Shown: piece by piece, positions 56,485 to 64,000 of the stretch
Numbering within the stretch: the stretch's first letter is position 1
How the letters are laid out: every line of letters starts with the position of its first letter
NCBI RefSeq assembly: GCF_014287475.1
Contig: NZ_JACOPF010000001.1
Span: 1,892,833 to 1,956,832, forward strand
Length of the DNA stretch: 64,000 nt
Origin: Mediterraneibacter hominis
GTDB lineage: Bacteria > Bacillota > Clostridia > Lachnospirales > Lachnospiraceae
Direction: 5' to 3'
The notes under the pieces: generated by a model
Database searches by the model: none
What the model was told of the DNA's origin: nothing
What the model saw: the letters and a program-made list of their open reading frames with translations, nothing else
Made by a program: the position numbers and the translations under genes

Positions 56485-56522
56485 AAAGCAAAGGCGCTTT
56501 GGATTTTTCCAGGGCGCTTTTT
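56485..56522 (+). promoter_or_regulatory. ANTAR-type attenuator in the glnN leader
   Basis: Hairpin AAAGC-AAAGGC-GCTTT (56485-56500; same hexaloop as the pyrG leader). Its loop and 3' arm are the 5' arm of a 13-bp terminator (56490-56502 with 56509-56521, three G-U pairs, loop ATTTTT) followed by a T tract. Confidence 0.78.
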
Positions 56523-56581
56523 CTGTTTTTATAAGGCATTATGCATAAACAGAGTATTTGAATTCAGAAAGGAGCAGAACA

Positions 56582-58681
56582 ATGAAAAAAAATATTCCCT
56601 CTCTATATGGAAGCATGGTATTCAACGATAAAGTTATGAGAAACAAACTTCCCAAAGATGTTTACAAAGCTCTCAAAAAAACGATTGAAAATGAAACGCA
56701 CCTGGAGTTAGAGGTCGCCAACGCCGTAGCGGTAGCCATGAAGGAATGGGCGGTAGAAAACGGCGCTACACATTTCACCCATTGGTTCCAGCCCATGACA
56801 GGGTTTACTGCCGAAAAGCACGACAGCTTCATTACGCCTGTCGGAAACGGGGAGGTCATCATGGATTTTTCCGGCAAAGAGCTGGTAAAAGGAGAACCGG
56901 ATGCTTCCAGCTTCCCTTCCGGAGGTCTCCGGGCTACCTTTGAGGCCAGAGGCTATACCGCATGGGATCCTACTTCTCCCGCATTTATCAAAGACGGAAC
57001 GCTTTACATACCTACCGCATTTTGTTCCTACGGAGGAGAAGCGCTGGATAAAAAGACGCCTCTCCTGCGCTCAATGGAAGCCCTCAGCAAGGAGGCGGTA
57101 AAAATCCTGCACGTTCTCGGAAATACAGAGGTAACCCACGTTTCCACTACCATTGGGCCGGAACAGGAATATTTCCTTGTAGATAAAGAACTGTACAGGC
57201 AAAGACGAGATCTCATCCTGTGCGGAAGAACACTTATCGGCGCGCCCGCTCCCAGAGGACAGGAGATGGAGGATCACTACTTCGGAGCGCTCAAGCCTCG
57301 AATCGCCGCTTACATGCACGATCTGGACGAAGATCTGTGGAAGCTGGGCATCCCCGCAAAGACAAAGCACAATGAGGTTGCCCCCGCGCAGCATGAGCTG
57401 GCTCCCATCTTCTCCACAGCGAACGTGGCGGTAGATCACAATCAGCTTACAATGGAAATCATGAAAAAGACGGCGGAAAAGCACGATCTGGTCTGCCTGC
57501 TGCACGAAAAACCTTTCGAGGGAATCAACGGAAGCGGAAAGCACAACAACTGGTCTATTTCCACCAATACGGGAGAGAACCTTCTGGAACCGGGGAAAAC
57601 TCCGGCAAAAAATATTCAGTTCCTTGTATTCCTTATGGCAGTCATCAAAGCAGTGGACGAGTATGCGGATCTGATGCGGATCTCCGCGGCAACAGCCGGC
57701 AACGATCACCGTCTGGGCGGCAACGAGGCTCCGCCGGCTATCGTATCCATTTTTCTGGGCAACGAGCTTACCGCTGTTCTGAAGTCCATTGAAGAGGATA
57801 CCTATTTCGAAAAACAGAAGCAAATCCAGATGGAAACCGGCGCCCATGTGCTGCCTCATTTCATCAAAGACAACACAGACCGAAACCGTACTTCTCCTTT
57901 TGCCTTTACCGGAAATAAATTTGAGTTCCGCATGCTTGGTTCCTCTGCTTCTGTCGCCACTCCGAATATCATTCTGAATACGGCGGTCGCGGAAGCGCTC
58001 TCCCAGTTTTGCAAAGAATTAGAAGGAACCGCCCCACAGGACATGGAGCACGCTGTGCATGAGCTCATCAAGCGTGCTATCCGCAAACATAAAAAGGTTA
58101 TCTTCAACGGAAACGGTTATACGGAGGAATGGATAAAGGAAGCAGAAAAACGGGGGCTCTATAATCTGGTTTCCACGCCGGACTGCCTGCCGCGTTTTAT
58201 TGCCGAAGAAAATATACAGCTCTTTGAAAAACATCACATCTTTACCAGAGAAGAGATCTTCTCCAGATATGAAATTCTCCTGGAAAACTATGTAAAAACG
58301 ATTGAAATCGAAGCCAAAACTTTAAAAGAGATGCTTTTGAAGGATTTCCTCCCGGCTGTCTCCTCCTATGCTTCTACCGTAGCAGAAAATACTTTATCTG
58401 TGAAGAGCTTCGTTCCGGCTGTAGATACTGCTTCTGCACAAAGCCTGGTTTCCTCTCTGGGGGGTACTTATGAAGAAATTATGGGGGCTCTCAAAAAGCT
58501 TGATGAAGAACTCCCGGCTATAGAGCAATTTTCATCTATACAGGATGCAGCTGATTACTGTCATGAGACAGTGCTTGCTACAATGGATTTATTGCGCAGC
58601 TATGCGGATCAGGCGGAAGAAAAAATACCGGAGTCCCAGCTTCCGTATCCGACTTATGACAGACTTCTGTTTTCTATATAA
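56582..58681 (+). CDS. glnN: Glutamine synthetase type III
   Basis: 699 residues from the ATG at 56582, chosen because AAAGGAG lies 8 nt upstream; the frame opens at 56558. GSIII enzymes are about 700 residues, dodecameric, and found in anaerobes and cyanobacteria. Landmarks: GATHFTHWFQPMTGFTAEKHDSF (GSIII-specific, shortened here to about 64-84), GPEQEYFL, KTKHNEVAPAQHELAP (about 260) and KHNNWSIST with NDHRLGGNEAPP (about 320-385). It is the second, unrelated-class GS in the window. First gene of a glnN-purF-asnB run. Confidence 0.95.
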   Translation: MKKNIPSLYGSMVFNDKVMRNKLPKDVYKALKKTIENETHLELEVANAVAVAMKEWAVENGATHFTHWFQPMTGFTAEKHDSFITPVGNGEVIMDFSGKELVKGEPDASSFPSGGLRATFEARGYTAWDPTSPAFIKDGTLYIPTAFCSYGGEALDKKTPLLRSMEALSKEAVKILHVLGNTEVTHVSTTIGPEQEYFLVDKELYRQRRDLILCGRTLIGAPAPRGQEMEDHYFGALKPRIAAYMHDLDEDLWKLGIPAKTKHNEVAPAQHELAPIFSTANVAVDHNQLTMEIMKKTAEKHDLVCLLHEKPFEGINGSGKHNNWSISTNTGENLLEPGKTPAKNIQFLVFLMAVIKAVDEYADLMRISAATAGNDHRLGGNEAPPAIVSIFLGNELTAVLKSIEEDTYFEKQKQIQMETGAHVLPHFIKDNTDRNRTSPFAFTGNKFEFRMLGSSASVATPNIILNTAVAEALSQFCKELEGTAPQDMEHAVHELIKRAIRKHKKVIFNGNGYTEEWIKEAEKRGLYNLVSTPDCLPRFIAEENIQLFEKHHIFTREEIFSRYEILLENYVKTIEIEAKTLKEMLLKDFLPAVSSYASTVAENTLSVKSFVPAVDTASAQSLVSSLGGTYEEIMGALKKLDEELPAIEQFSSIQDAADYCHETVLATMDLLRSYADQAEEKIPESQLPYPTYDRLLFSI

Positions 58682-58702
58682 TAGATAAGGAGTTACACTT
58701 TT

Positions 58703-60091
58703 ATGGAATTTTTTGAACAAGAGAAGCCCAAAGAGGCCTGCGGCGTTTTTGGTATATATGATCTGGATGGAGGACCTGTTGCCTCCTCTGTCTATTACGG
58801 GCTTAGTTCTCTGCAGCACAGAGGACAGGAATCCTGTGGTATCGCTGTTTGCGATACCGCAGGTTCTAAAGGCAATATCGACTGTCACAGGGGAATGGGA
58901 CTGGTCAGCGAAGTATTCAAAGAAGAAAACTTACAGCTCCTTACCGGAAATCTCGGAATCGGTCACGTGCGTTACTCCACCACCGGAGCCTCCACCTTAC
59001 AGAACGCCCAGCCTCTGGTTATGAACTACGCCAAAGGAACTCTTGCGCTGGCTCATAACGGCAACCTGATAAATACAAAGCAGCTACGCCTTTCTCTGGA
59101 ACAGCAAGGCGTACTTTTTCATACAGATACAGATTCAGAAGTAATTGCCTGCTGCATCGCTAAAGAACGCGTTCATACGAAAACGGTAGAGGAGGCCGTC
59201 CTGCGTACCGCCCGCCGGATACGGGGCGCGTATGCTCTGGTCATAGCCAGCCCGCGAAAGCTGGTCGCGCTTCGGGATCCGCTGGGTTTAAAGCCTCTTT
59301 GTCTGGGAAAACGCGGGAACGCCTATGTGGTTGCCTCTGAGAGCTGCGCTCTCCAAAGCGCAGGCGCCAAATTCCTGCGGGATATTCGCCCCGGTGAAAT
59401 ACTCTCCATTACAAATAAAGGGGTTTTTTCTGATACCTCCCTGTGTTCTTCAAACACAGCGCATTGTATTTTTGAATATATTTACTTTGCAAGACTGGAC
59501 AGCACCTTAGATCAGATAAATGTATATGATGCGCGAATTCGCGCCGGCACCGCCCTTGCAAAGTCCTATCCGGCAGATGCAGATCTTGTCTGCGGTGTGC
59601 CAGAATCCGGTATTCCCGCCGCCAAAGGTTATGCGGAGACCTCCGGTATTCCTTTCGGATTTGCTTTTTATAAAAATAATTATGTGGGGCGAACCTTTAT
59701 AAAGCCTACTCAAAAAGAAAGAGAAAACAGTGTCCGCCTGAAATTAAATGTTCTTGGTTCGGTAGTAAAAGGGAAGCGCTTAGTTCTGGTAGACGATTCT
59801 ATTGTCCGCGGAACAACAATTGCTAATCTGATCCGTATGCTAAAAGAAGCTGGCGCCGTCAGCGTCCATGTGCGTATCAGCTCTCCTCCGTTCCTCTATC
59901 CCTGTTATTTTGGTACGGATATTCCTTCCAACCACCAGCTCATTGCCTCTGCACATTCAGCGGAGGAAATCTGTGCGATAATAGGCGCTGATTCTCTCGC
60001 GTATATGAAAACCGAAGATCTACAATCTATGGTTGGCAGTCTTCCACTATGCAAAGCCTGCTTTGACAATCACTATCCTATAAAAATTTAA
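58703..60091 (+). CDS. purF: Amidophosphoribosyltransferase
   Basis: 462 residues. It uses glutamine and PRPP to make phosphoribosylamine, the first step of purine synthesis. A class II amidotransferase starting at Cys13 (KEACGVFGIY) after a 12-residue propeptide is joined to a type I phosphoribosyltransferase domain with PRPP motif VLVDDSIVRGTT (about 367). Two C-terminal Cys (PLCKACFDNHYP) could serve the Fe-S centre typical of Firmicutes PurF. AAGGAG precedes the ATG; 21 nt from glnN. Confidence 0.95.
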   Translation: MEFFEQEKPKEACGVFGIYDLDGGPVASSVYYGLSSLQHRGQESCGIAVCDTAGSKGNIDCHRGMGLVSEVFKEENLQLLTGNLGIGHVRYSTTGASTLQNAQPLVMNYAKGTLALAHNGNLINTKQLRLSLEQQGVLFHTDTDSEVIACCIAKERVHTKTVEEAVLRTARRIRGAYALVIASPRKLVALRDPLGLKPLCLGKRGNAYVVASESCALQSAGAKFLRDIRPGEILSITNKGVFSDTSLCSSNTAHCIFEYIYFARLDSTLDQINVYDARIRAGTALAKSYPADADLVCGVPESGIPAAKGYAETSGIPFGFAFYKNNYVGRTFIKPTQKERENSVRLKLNVLGSVVKGKRLVLVDDSIVRGTTIANLIRMLKEAGAVSVHVRISSPPFLYPCYFGTDIPSNHQLIASAHSAEEICAIIGADSLAYMKTEDLQSMVGSLPLCKACFDNHYPIKI

Positions 60092-60116
60092 ACTATAGAA
60101 AGAAAGGTAAAAACCT

Positions 60117-61700
60117 ATGTGTACAATTATGTGTTACTGTTCAGATAAAGCAGATTATCAACAATTTGTCAGCGGACTCTCGCAGACTGCTTCCCGCGGA
60201 CCCGACGCTGCTAAAACCCTCAATATCGGAAGCGGTATCATAGGCTTTCAGCGTCTTTCTATTATGGGGCTTACTTCCGAAGGAATGCAGCCTTTTTCTC
60301 TTCACGGCAATTATTTGATCTGCAATGGAGAAATCTATGGTTTCCGTCCCATACGGGAAAAGCTAATCCAAAAGGGTTACTCCTTTTCAAGTGACTCTGA
60401 CTGTGAGATACTCCTTCCTCTATATGAGGAATTCGGAGTAAAAATGTTTTCTCTCCTGGATGCGGAATTTGCCCTTGTGCTCTATGACGCTGCATCCAAT
60501 TCTTTTATTGCCGCCAGAGATCCGATCGGCATCCGCCCGCTATTCTACGGGTACGACCAAAACGGAGAGATTTTATTTGCAAGCGAAGCGAAAAATCTCG
60601 TCCATCTGGTACAGAAAATTTATCCTTTTCCACCCGGCTATTACTATAAAGACGGAAATTTCATCTGCTATCGGGATATTACAGAAGTAACTGCCGTTCA
60701 TAACGACAGCCTTGATATTCTATGCCAAAATATTCACGATAAGCTGATTGCCGGCGTCAGAAAAAGACTGGATTCTGACGTCCCGATGGGCTTCCTTTTA
60801 AGCGGCGGACTGGATTCCTCTCTGATCTGCGCTGTCTCCTCCTCTATCTTAAAAAAGCCGATCCGCACCTTTGCAATTGGTATGGAAACCGATGCAATCG
60901 ATTTAAAATATGCGAAAGAAGTGGCGGAATATATCGGAAGCGAGCACACAGAGGTTATAATTACCCGAGAGCAGGTAATTCAGGCCCTCCCTAAGGTGAT
61001 AAAAGTGCTTGCGACCTACGATATTACTACAATCCGCGCTTCTATGGGGATGTATCTGCTTTGCCAGGCTATCCATGCCACCACAGATATACGGGTTTTG
61101 CTCACCGGTGAAATCTCTGATGAGCTTTTCGGTTACAAGTATACAGATTTTGCCCCTTCTCCAGAAGAATTTCAAAAGGAATCTGTAAAGCGTGTCAAAG
61201 AGCTTTATATGTATGATGTACTGCGGGCAGATCGCTGTATCAGCGTACATTCCATGGAAGCCAGAGTCCCCTTCGGCGATCTGGACTTCGCTTCATATGT
61301 TCTGTCTATCGCTCCGGAGAAAAAAATGAATGTGTACGACAAGGGAAAATATCTCCTGCGCCGAGCATTTGAACAGGATGCCCTGCTTCCCCACTCTATA
61401 CTTATGCGGGAAAAAGCCGCCTTCTCCGACGCGGTCGGTCATTCTCTCGTGGATGACCTGAAGGACTATGCCGAAACGGTTTATACAGATGAAGCATTTA
61501 TGGAGAAAACCAGAAACTATAATTATGCAGCTCCTTTTACCAAAGAATCTCTTTTGTACCGTGAGCTTTTTGAGTCCTTCTATCCCGGACAGGCACATAT
61601 GATTAAAGATTTCTGGATGCCGAATAAGAAATGGAAGGGCTGTAATGTATCCGATCCCTCTGCCAGAGTATTATCCAATTACGGCGCCAGCGGATATTAA
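60117..61700 (+). CDS. asnB: Glutamine-hydrolysing asparagine synthetase
   Basis: 527 residues. N-terminal class II amidotransferase with nucleophile Cys2 (MCTIMCYC), then the ATP-pyrophosphatase synthetase domain with SGGLDSSL (about 230). It converts aspartate, glutamine and ATP to asparagine. AGAAAGG precedes the ATG; 25 nt from purF, so the operon holds three glutamine enzymes in a row. Length fits E. coli AsnB. Two terminators follow. Confidence 0.94.
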   Translation: MCTIMCYCSDKADYQQFVSGLSQTASRGPDAAKTLNIGSGIIGFQRLSIMGLTSEGMQPFSLHGNYLICNGEIYGFRPIREKLIQKGYSFSSDSDCEILLPLYEEFGVKMFSLLDAEFALVLYDAASNSFIAARDPIGIRPLFYGYDQNGEILFASEAKNLVHLVQKIYPFPPGYYYKDGNFICYRDITEVTAVHNDSLDILCQNIHDKLIAGVRKRLDSDVPMGFLLSGGLDSSLICAVSSSILKKPIRTFAIGMETDAIDLKYAKEVAEYIGSEHTEVIITREQVIQALPKVIKVLATYDITTIRASMGMYLLCQAIHATTDIRVLLTGEISDELFGYKYTDFAPSPEEFQKESVKRVKELYMYDVLRADRCISVHSMEARVPFGDLDFASYVLSIAPEKKMNVYDKGKYLLRRAFEQDALLPHSILMREKAAFSDAVGHSLVDDLKDYAETVYTDEAFMEKTRNYNYAAPFTKESLLYRELFESFYPGQAHMIKDFWMPNKKWKGCNVSDPSARVLSNYGASGY

Positions 61701-61771
61701 TATAATCTTTTTACAACAATCTATTTTTCTCTCTAACCGTTATTGCCTGTACAAAATCCATTTGACTGACC

Positions 61772-61812
61772 AGTAAAGGAACAAATCTGTTCCTTTATTA
61801 CTTTTCTTTTTT
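61772..61812 (+). terminator. Intrinsic terminator after asnB
   Basis: AAAGGAACA (61775-61783) pairs with TGTTCCTTT (61788-61796), with a T-rich tail. Ends the glnN-purF-asnB operon. Confidence 0.75.
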
Positions 61813-61832
61813 TAACCGAAGTTACAACGTAG

Positions 61833-61877
61833 AAAGAGCAGACCCTCCAAAATACGATCTGCTCTTTTGATTTTTTA
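61833..61877 (+). terminator. Second intrinsic terminator after asnB
   Basis: AAAGAGCAGA (61833-61842) pairs with TCTGCTCTTT (61858-61867), followed by TTGATTTTTT. Can also serve the convergent XRE gene. Confidence 0.75.
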
Positions 61878-61939
61878 TTGTATTAACTGCCATACTAAAA
61901 TTCAATCGCACATATTATTTTCTGTCGTATCATGTGCTG

Positions 61940-62680
61940 CTATTTTGAATAGAAATCTTTATACAATTTATTTCCTTTTTCTATAATCTCACTTATTTCT
62001 TTTTCTGAAACCCCTAGCTCATTACTTAATTTCTGCATATCATTAAAATCATTTTCTTCAAATTCAGCCGTGCTCCCCACTATTTTATTATTTGTTTTAG
62101 AAACCGCTGACGCTGAAAAATCGTTATCACCCTCCCATATAATTTCCACCGTAGTATCCTCCAGATCAATATCACAATACACATTGCTTACAGGAAAATG
62201 CAGCGAAAAATCCAACAGCCTCGGCATGGCTTGATTCGGCACACTATATACAATATCATCCGAATAATTCATAGAATAATATCCGTCTCTGTTTTTATAG
62301 AATTGATTCTCTTTTAACTGTTCTGCAAAATTTCCCTCTAATTTACTTTTTGTACTGAAATATACACAAGAATAGATCACAAAGCTGCCAATTAACAATG
62401 CAAATACAACGGCTATCGCTATCAGCGCCCTTGCATATTTTCTAGTATTCTTTATCTCATTATCAAATGTTTTTACCATAACTAAGTCCTCCTTCAATAA
62501 AATATCCAAGGAGATGTGAAAACTATCACTCATCTTTACTATCGTCTCCAAATCTGGGTAACTTTTTGAATTCTCCCAATTCGATATTGTCTGCCTTGAA
62601 ACATGAAACATCTCTGCTAAATCTTCTTGGGACATATGTGCCTCCTTTCTTATTTTTTGAATATTCCTTCCAAGTGTCAT
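61940..62680 (-). CDS. XRE-type regulator with a transmembrane helix and outer domain
   Basis: 246 residues. An N-terminal HTH_3 (LGRNIQKIRKEAHMSQEDLA...VSRQTISNWENSKSYPD, 3-60) is followed by a single membrane helix (about 83-107) and a C-terminal domain of about 135 residues that would be outside the cell. The build suggests a membrane-bound transcription factor that senses an extracellular cue or is released by proteolysis. No partner gene is adjacent. A cluster of acidic residues near the end (EFEENDFNDM) is notable. GGAG precedes the ATG. Confidence 0.85.
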   Translation of the reverse strand: MTLGRNIQKIRKEAHMSQEDLAEMFHVSRQTISNWENSKSYPDLETIVKMSDSFHISLDILLKEDLVMVKTFDNEIKNTRKYARALIAIAVVFALLIGSFVIYSCVYFSTKSKLEGNFAEQLKENQFYKNRDGYYSMNYSDDIVYSVPNQAMPRLLDFSLHFPVSNVYCDIDLEDTTVEIIWEGDNDFSASAVSKTNNKIVGSTAEFEENDFNDMQKLSNELGVSEKEISEIIEKGNKLYKDFYSK

Positions 62681-62840
62681 GATAGTTCGCCTCCCTTTTA
62701 CTGGAATTGTATTGAAGAAAATAATTTCTGTCTATCAAATGCTCTTTGCATCTGTAAATTTCCTAAGCAAATATTCTTTGCATACCGTAATTTCAAAGCT
62801 TTCAATTCATCACAACTTTGTACAGCTTTTTTAAGAAAAT

Positions 62841-62882
62841 AAAAAATGCTTCAATCCCTCTGTTTACAAGGATTTGAAGCAC
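62841..62882 (-). terminator. Terminator of the rRNA-tRNA operon
   Basis: TGCTTCAAATCC (minus strand, 62870-62881) pairs with GGATTGAAGCA (62847-62857), followed by T6. About 10 nt beyond tRNA-Leu. Confidence 0.85.
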
Positions 62883-62892
62883 CTCACATAAC

Positions 62893-62978
62893 TGCCGCAG
62901 ACCGGAATCGAACCGGTACGGGTATCACTACCCACGGGATTTTAAGTCCCGGGCGTCTGCCAGTTCCGCCACTGCGGC
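62893..62978 (-). tRNA. tRNA-Leu (TAA)
   Basis: 86 nt, acceptor GCCGCAG/CTGCGGC with discriminator A, long variable arm as in class II tRNAs, anticodon loop with TAA. CCA not encoded. Confidence 0.95.
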
Positions 62979-62981
62979 ATA

Positions 62982-63054
62982 TGGAACCTATAGGGCTCGA
63001 ACCTATGACCCTCTGCTTGTAAGGCAGATGCTCTCCCAGCTGAGCTAAGATTCC
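62982..63054 (-). tRNA. tRNA-Val (TAC)
   Basis: 73 nt, acceptor GGAATCT/AGGTTCC with one G-U pair, anticodon loop CTTACAA, T-loop GGTTCGAGCCC-like. CCA not encoded. Confidence 0.93.
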
Positions 63055-63101
63055 ATTCAAACATCAAAAATAATTATATACCTAATTACTTTTAATGTCA
63101 A

Positions 63102-63175
63102 CGACCCAGAAGAGACTCGAACTCTCGACCTCCGCCGTGACAGGGCGGCGCTCTAACCAACTGAGCCACTGGGCC
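63102..63175 (-). tRNA. tRNA-Asp (GTC)
   Basis: 74 nt, acceptor GGCCCAG/CTGGGTC, discriminator G as expected for Asp, anticodon loop CTGTCAC. CCA not encoded. Confidence 0.95.
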
Positions 63176-63291
63176 TGATTATTAGCACTTAGCATCTATT
63201 CTTTAGATGCTTACGTGCAATACTTGTTAACGCTCTTAATGAGTGTCTGCGTAAACTAACAGTCGACGCGATTGTAATTCTTTTAAAATAG

Positions 63292-63365
63292 TGGACCTTC
63301 AGGGACTCGAACCCGGGACCGATCGGTTATGAGCCGATTGCTCTAACCAGCTGAGCTAAAGGTCC
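63292..63365 (-). tRNA. tRNA with CAT anticodon, probably Ile2 (lysidine) or Met
   Basis: 74 nt, acceptor GGACCTT/AAGGTCC, anticodon loop CTCATAA. The body resembles the Firmicutes tRNA-Ile with a C34 that TilS converts to lysidine, and not the elongator Met tRNA that usually starts GGCGG. An uncharacterised 116-nt spacer precedes tRNA-Asp, holding two small hairpins. Confidence 0.85.
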
Positions 63366-63393
63366 ACGCCAAATATGTCCCACAAGGGAACAA

Positions 63394-63466
63394 AGCCGAT
63401 GATCGGACTCGAACCGATAACCTGCTGATTACAAATCAGCTGCTCTGCCAATTGAGCCACATCGGC
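63394..63466 (-). tRNA. tRNA-Thr (TGT)
   Basis: 73 nt, acceptor GCCGATG/CATCGGC, discriminator T, anticodon loop with TGT. CCA not encoded. It is the likely parent of the two scrambled repeats directly upstream. Confidence 0.94.
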
Positions 63467-63650
63467 AAATTGTGTTTTTCGAGCAACTGATTTGTAATCA
63501 GCGCCCTGCCTGCGATTGACTTCCGTCAATCTTATTAAATTGCGCCACACCGGCAAATTGTGTTTTTCGAGCAGCTGATTTGTAATCAGCGCTCTGCCTG
63601 CGATTGACTTCCGTCAATCTTATTAAATTGCGCTACATCGGCAAATTTAA
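63467..63650. repeat. Two tandem tRNA-Thr-derived scrambled repeats
   Basis: Two copies of an about 89-bp unit (about 63471-63559 and 63560-63648). Each holds a tRNA-Thr-like 5' end (GCCGRTGTRGCGCAATT on the minus strand), an ATTGACTTCCGTCAAT hairpin, and a stretch identical to the tRNA-Thr D-arm/anticodon-arm segment GAGCAGCTGATTTGTAATCAGC but in inverted orientation. No complete cloverleaf can be drawn. Confidence 0.75.
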
Positions 63651-63652
63651 AA

Positions 63653-63724
63653 TGACTCCGACGGGAATCGAACCCGTGTTACCGCCGTGAAAGGGCGATG
63701 TCTTAACCGCTTGACCACGGAGCC
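63653..63724 (-). tRNA. tRNA-Glu (TTC)
   Basis: 72 nt, acceptor GGCTCCG/CGGAGTC, anticodon loop CTTTCAC, T-arm GGGTTCGATTCCC. CCA not encoded. Confidence 0.95.
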
Positions 63725-63745
63725 TAAAATTACCTCTTATATTTT

Positions 63746-63777
63746 TATAGACCGCAAGTATTCGCTTACGGTCTATA
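63746..63777. other. Hairpin between tRNA-Asn and tRNA-Glu
   Basis: TATAGACCGCAAG and CTTACGGTCTATA form a 13-bp stem with one mismatch, a likely processing spacer in the tRNA precursor. Confidence 0.5.
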
Positions 63778-63779
63778 AG

Positions 63780-63852
63780 CTCCCCCTGTTGGACTCGAAC
63801 CAACGACAACTCGGTTAACAGCCGAGTGCTCTACCGACTGAGCTAAGGAGGA
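63780..63852 (-). tRNA. tRNA-Asn (GTT)
   Basis: 73 nt, acceptor TCCTCCT/AGGGGGA, discriminator G, anticodon loop CTGTTAA. First tRNA after the 23S gene, with a 73-nt spacer. CCA not encoded. Confidence 0.95.
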
Positions 63853-63925
63853 ATATTACTTATTTATCAGGTTATACCCTGAAAACTACATATAAAAGAA
63901 ATCATCATCCAACCTATCACCTGCT

Positions 63926-64000
63926 TGGTTATGCCCTCGACCTATTAGTAACAGTCAGCTCCATGTGTTGCCACACTTCCACCTCTGCCCTATCTACCTC
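63926..64000 (-). rRNA. 23S rRNA, 3' end (gene runs off the window)
   Basis: The last 75 nt on the minus strand end with ACTAATAGGTCGAGGGCATAACC preceded by the AGCTGACTGTT segment (listed here in parts), the conserved 3' terminus of bacterial 23S rRNA. The exact 3' end is placed by homology to the B. subtilis terminus. No 5S gene follows before the tRNAs. Confidence 0.9.

Noticed and set aside
63356-63556. 66-codon minus-strand ORF
   Set aside because: It is the translated shadow of tRNA-Thr and its repeats; the DVAQLAEQ-type peptide is a well-known artefact of tRNA genes.

Overview
The window reads as chromosomal DNA of a gut-type Lachnospiraceae (Clostridia, Bacillota). The evidence is the family repertoire (DUF5685 protein next to a Cys-tailed J protein, Tex, DapL, GlnN, an Amt-PII fusion, ANTAR attenuation), consensus sigma-A promoters, AGGAGG ribosome-binding sites and many ABC sugar transporters. 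No species is claimed.

Layout. 0-14.6 kb: housekeeping genes. These are a J-domain/DUF5685 operon, bioY behind a sigma-A promoter that carries a BirA-like palindrome, tex, a GNAT acetyltransferase, an RluA-type pseudouridine synthase, a GntR(YtrA)-ABC operon, an AT-rich orphan membrane protein, an aldehyde dehydrogenase, and a BtuFCD-like corrinoid importer behind a cobalamin riboswitch. A 62-bp palindromic repeat is scattered through the first 5 kb. 14.6-23.6 kb: a sugar island (LacI, ABC importer, GH4 glycosidase, PfkB kinase) flanked by decayed ISAs1 copies in opposite orientation, with an IS110 remnant on one side. 23.6-27.4 kb: glgP-malQ for glycogen/maltodextrin. 27.7-35.8 kb: an RpiR-controlled operon with a ribose-type ABC importer, a PfkB kinase, a class II aldolase and a DhaK/DhaL-like pair whose DhaK lacks both substrate histidines. 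Its substrate is unknown. 36.3-42.8 kb: 2-aminoethylphosphonate uptake and degradation (phnX, phnW, a permease/binding-protein fusion, an ATPase, RpiR).

42.9-61.7 kb is a glutamine/ammonium island. Leftward runs pyrG-gltB-gltD-glnA-ANTAR-dapL. Rightward run an Amt-PII fusion and glnN-purF-asnB. Each of the three promoters is followed at once by a small hairpin with an A-N-N-G hexaloop that overlaps the 5' arm of an intrinsic terminator. The amt leader carries two such modules. The ANTAR RNA-binding protein encoded in the pyrG operon is the natural antiterminator, so the region looks like a self-contained attenuation regulon. Two copies of a 164-165-bp MITE with 8-bp target duplications flank amt.

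61.9-64 kb: a membrane-anchored XRE regulator, then a leftward rRNA-tRNA operon: the 23S 3' end followed directly by tRNA-Asn, Glu, Thr, Ile2/Met(CAT), Asp, Val and Leu. There is no 5S gene between 23S and the tRNAs. Two tandem scrambled tRNA-Thr-derived repeats sit inside the tRNA cluster.
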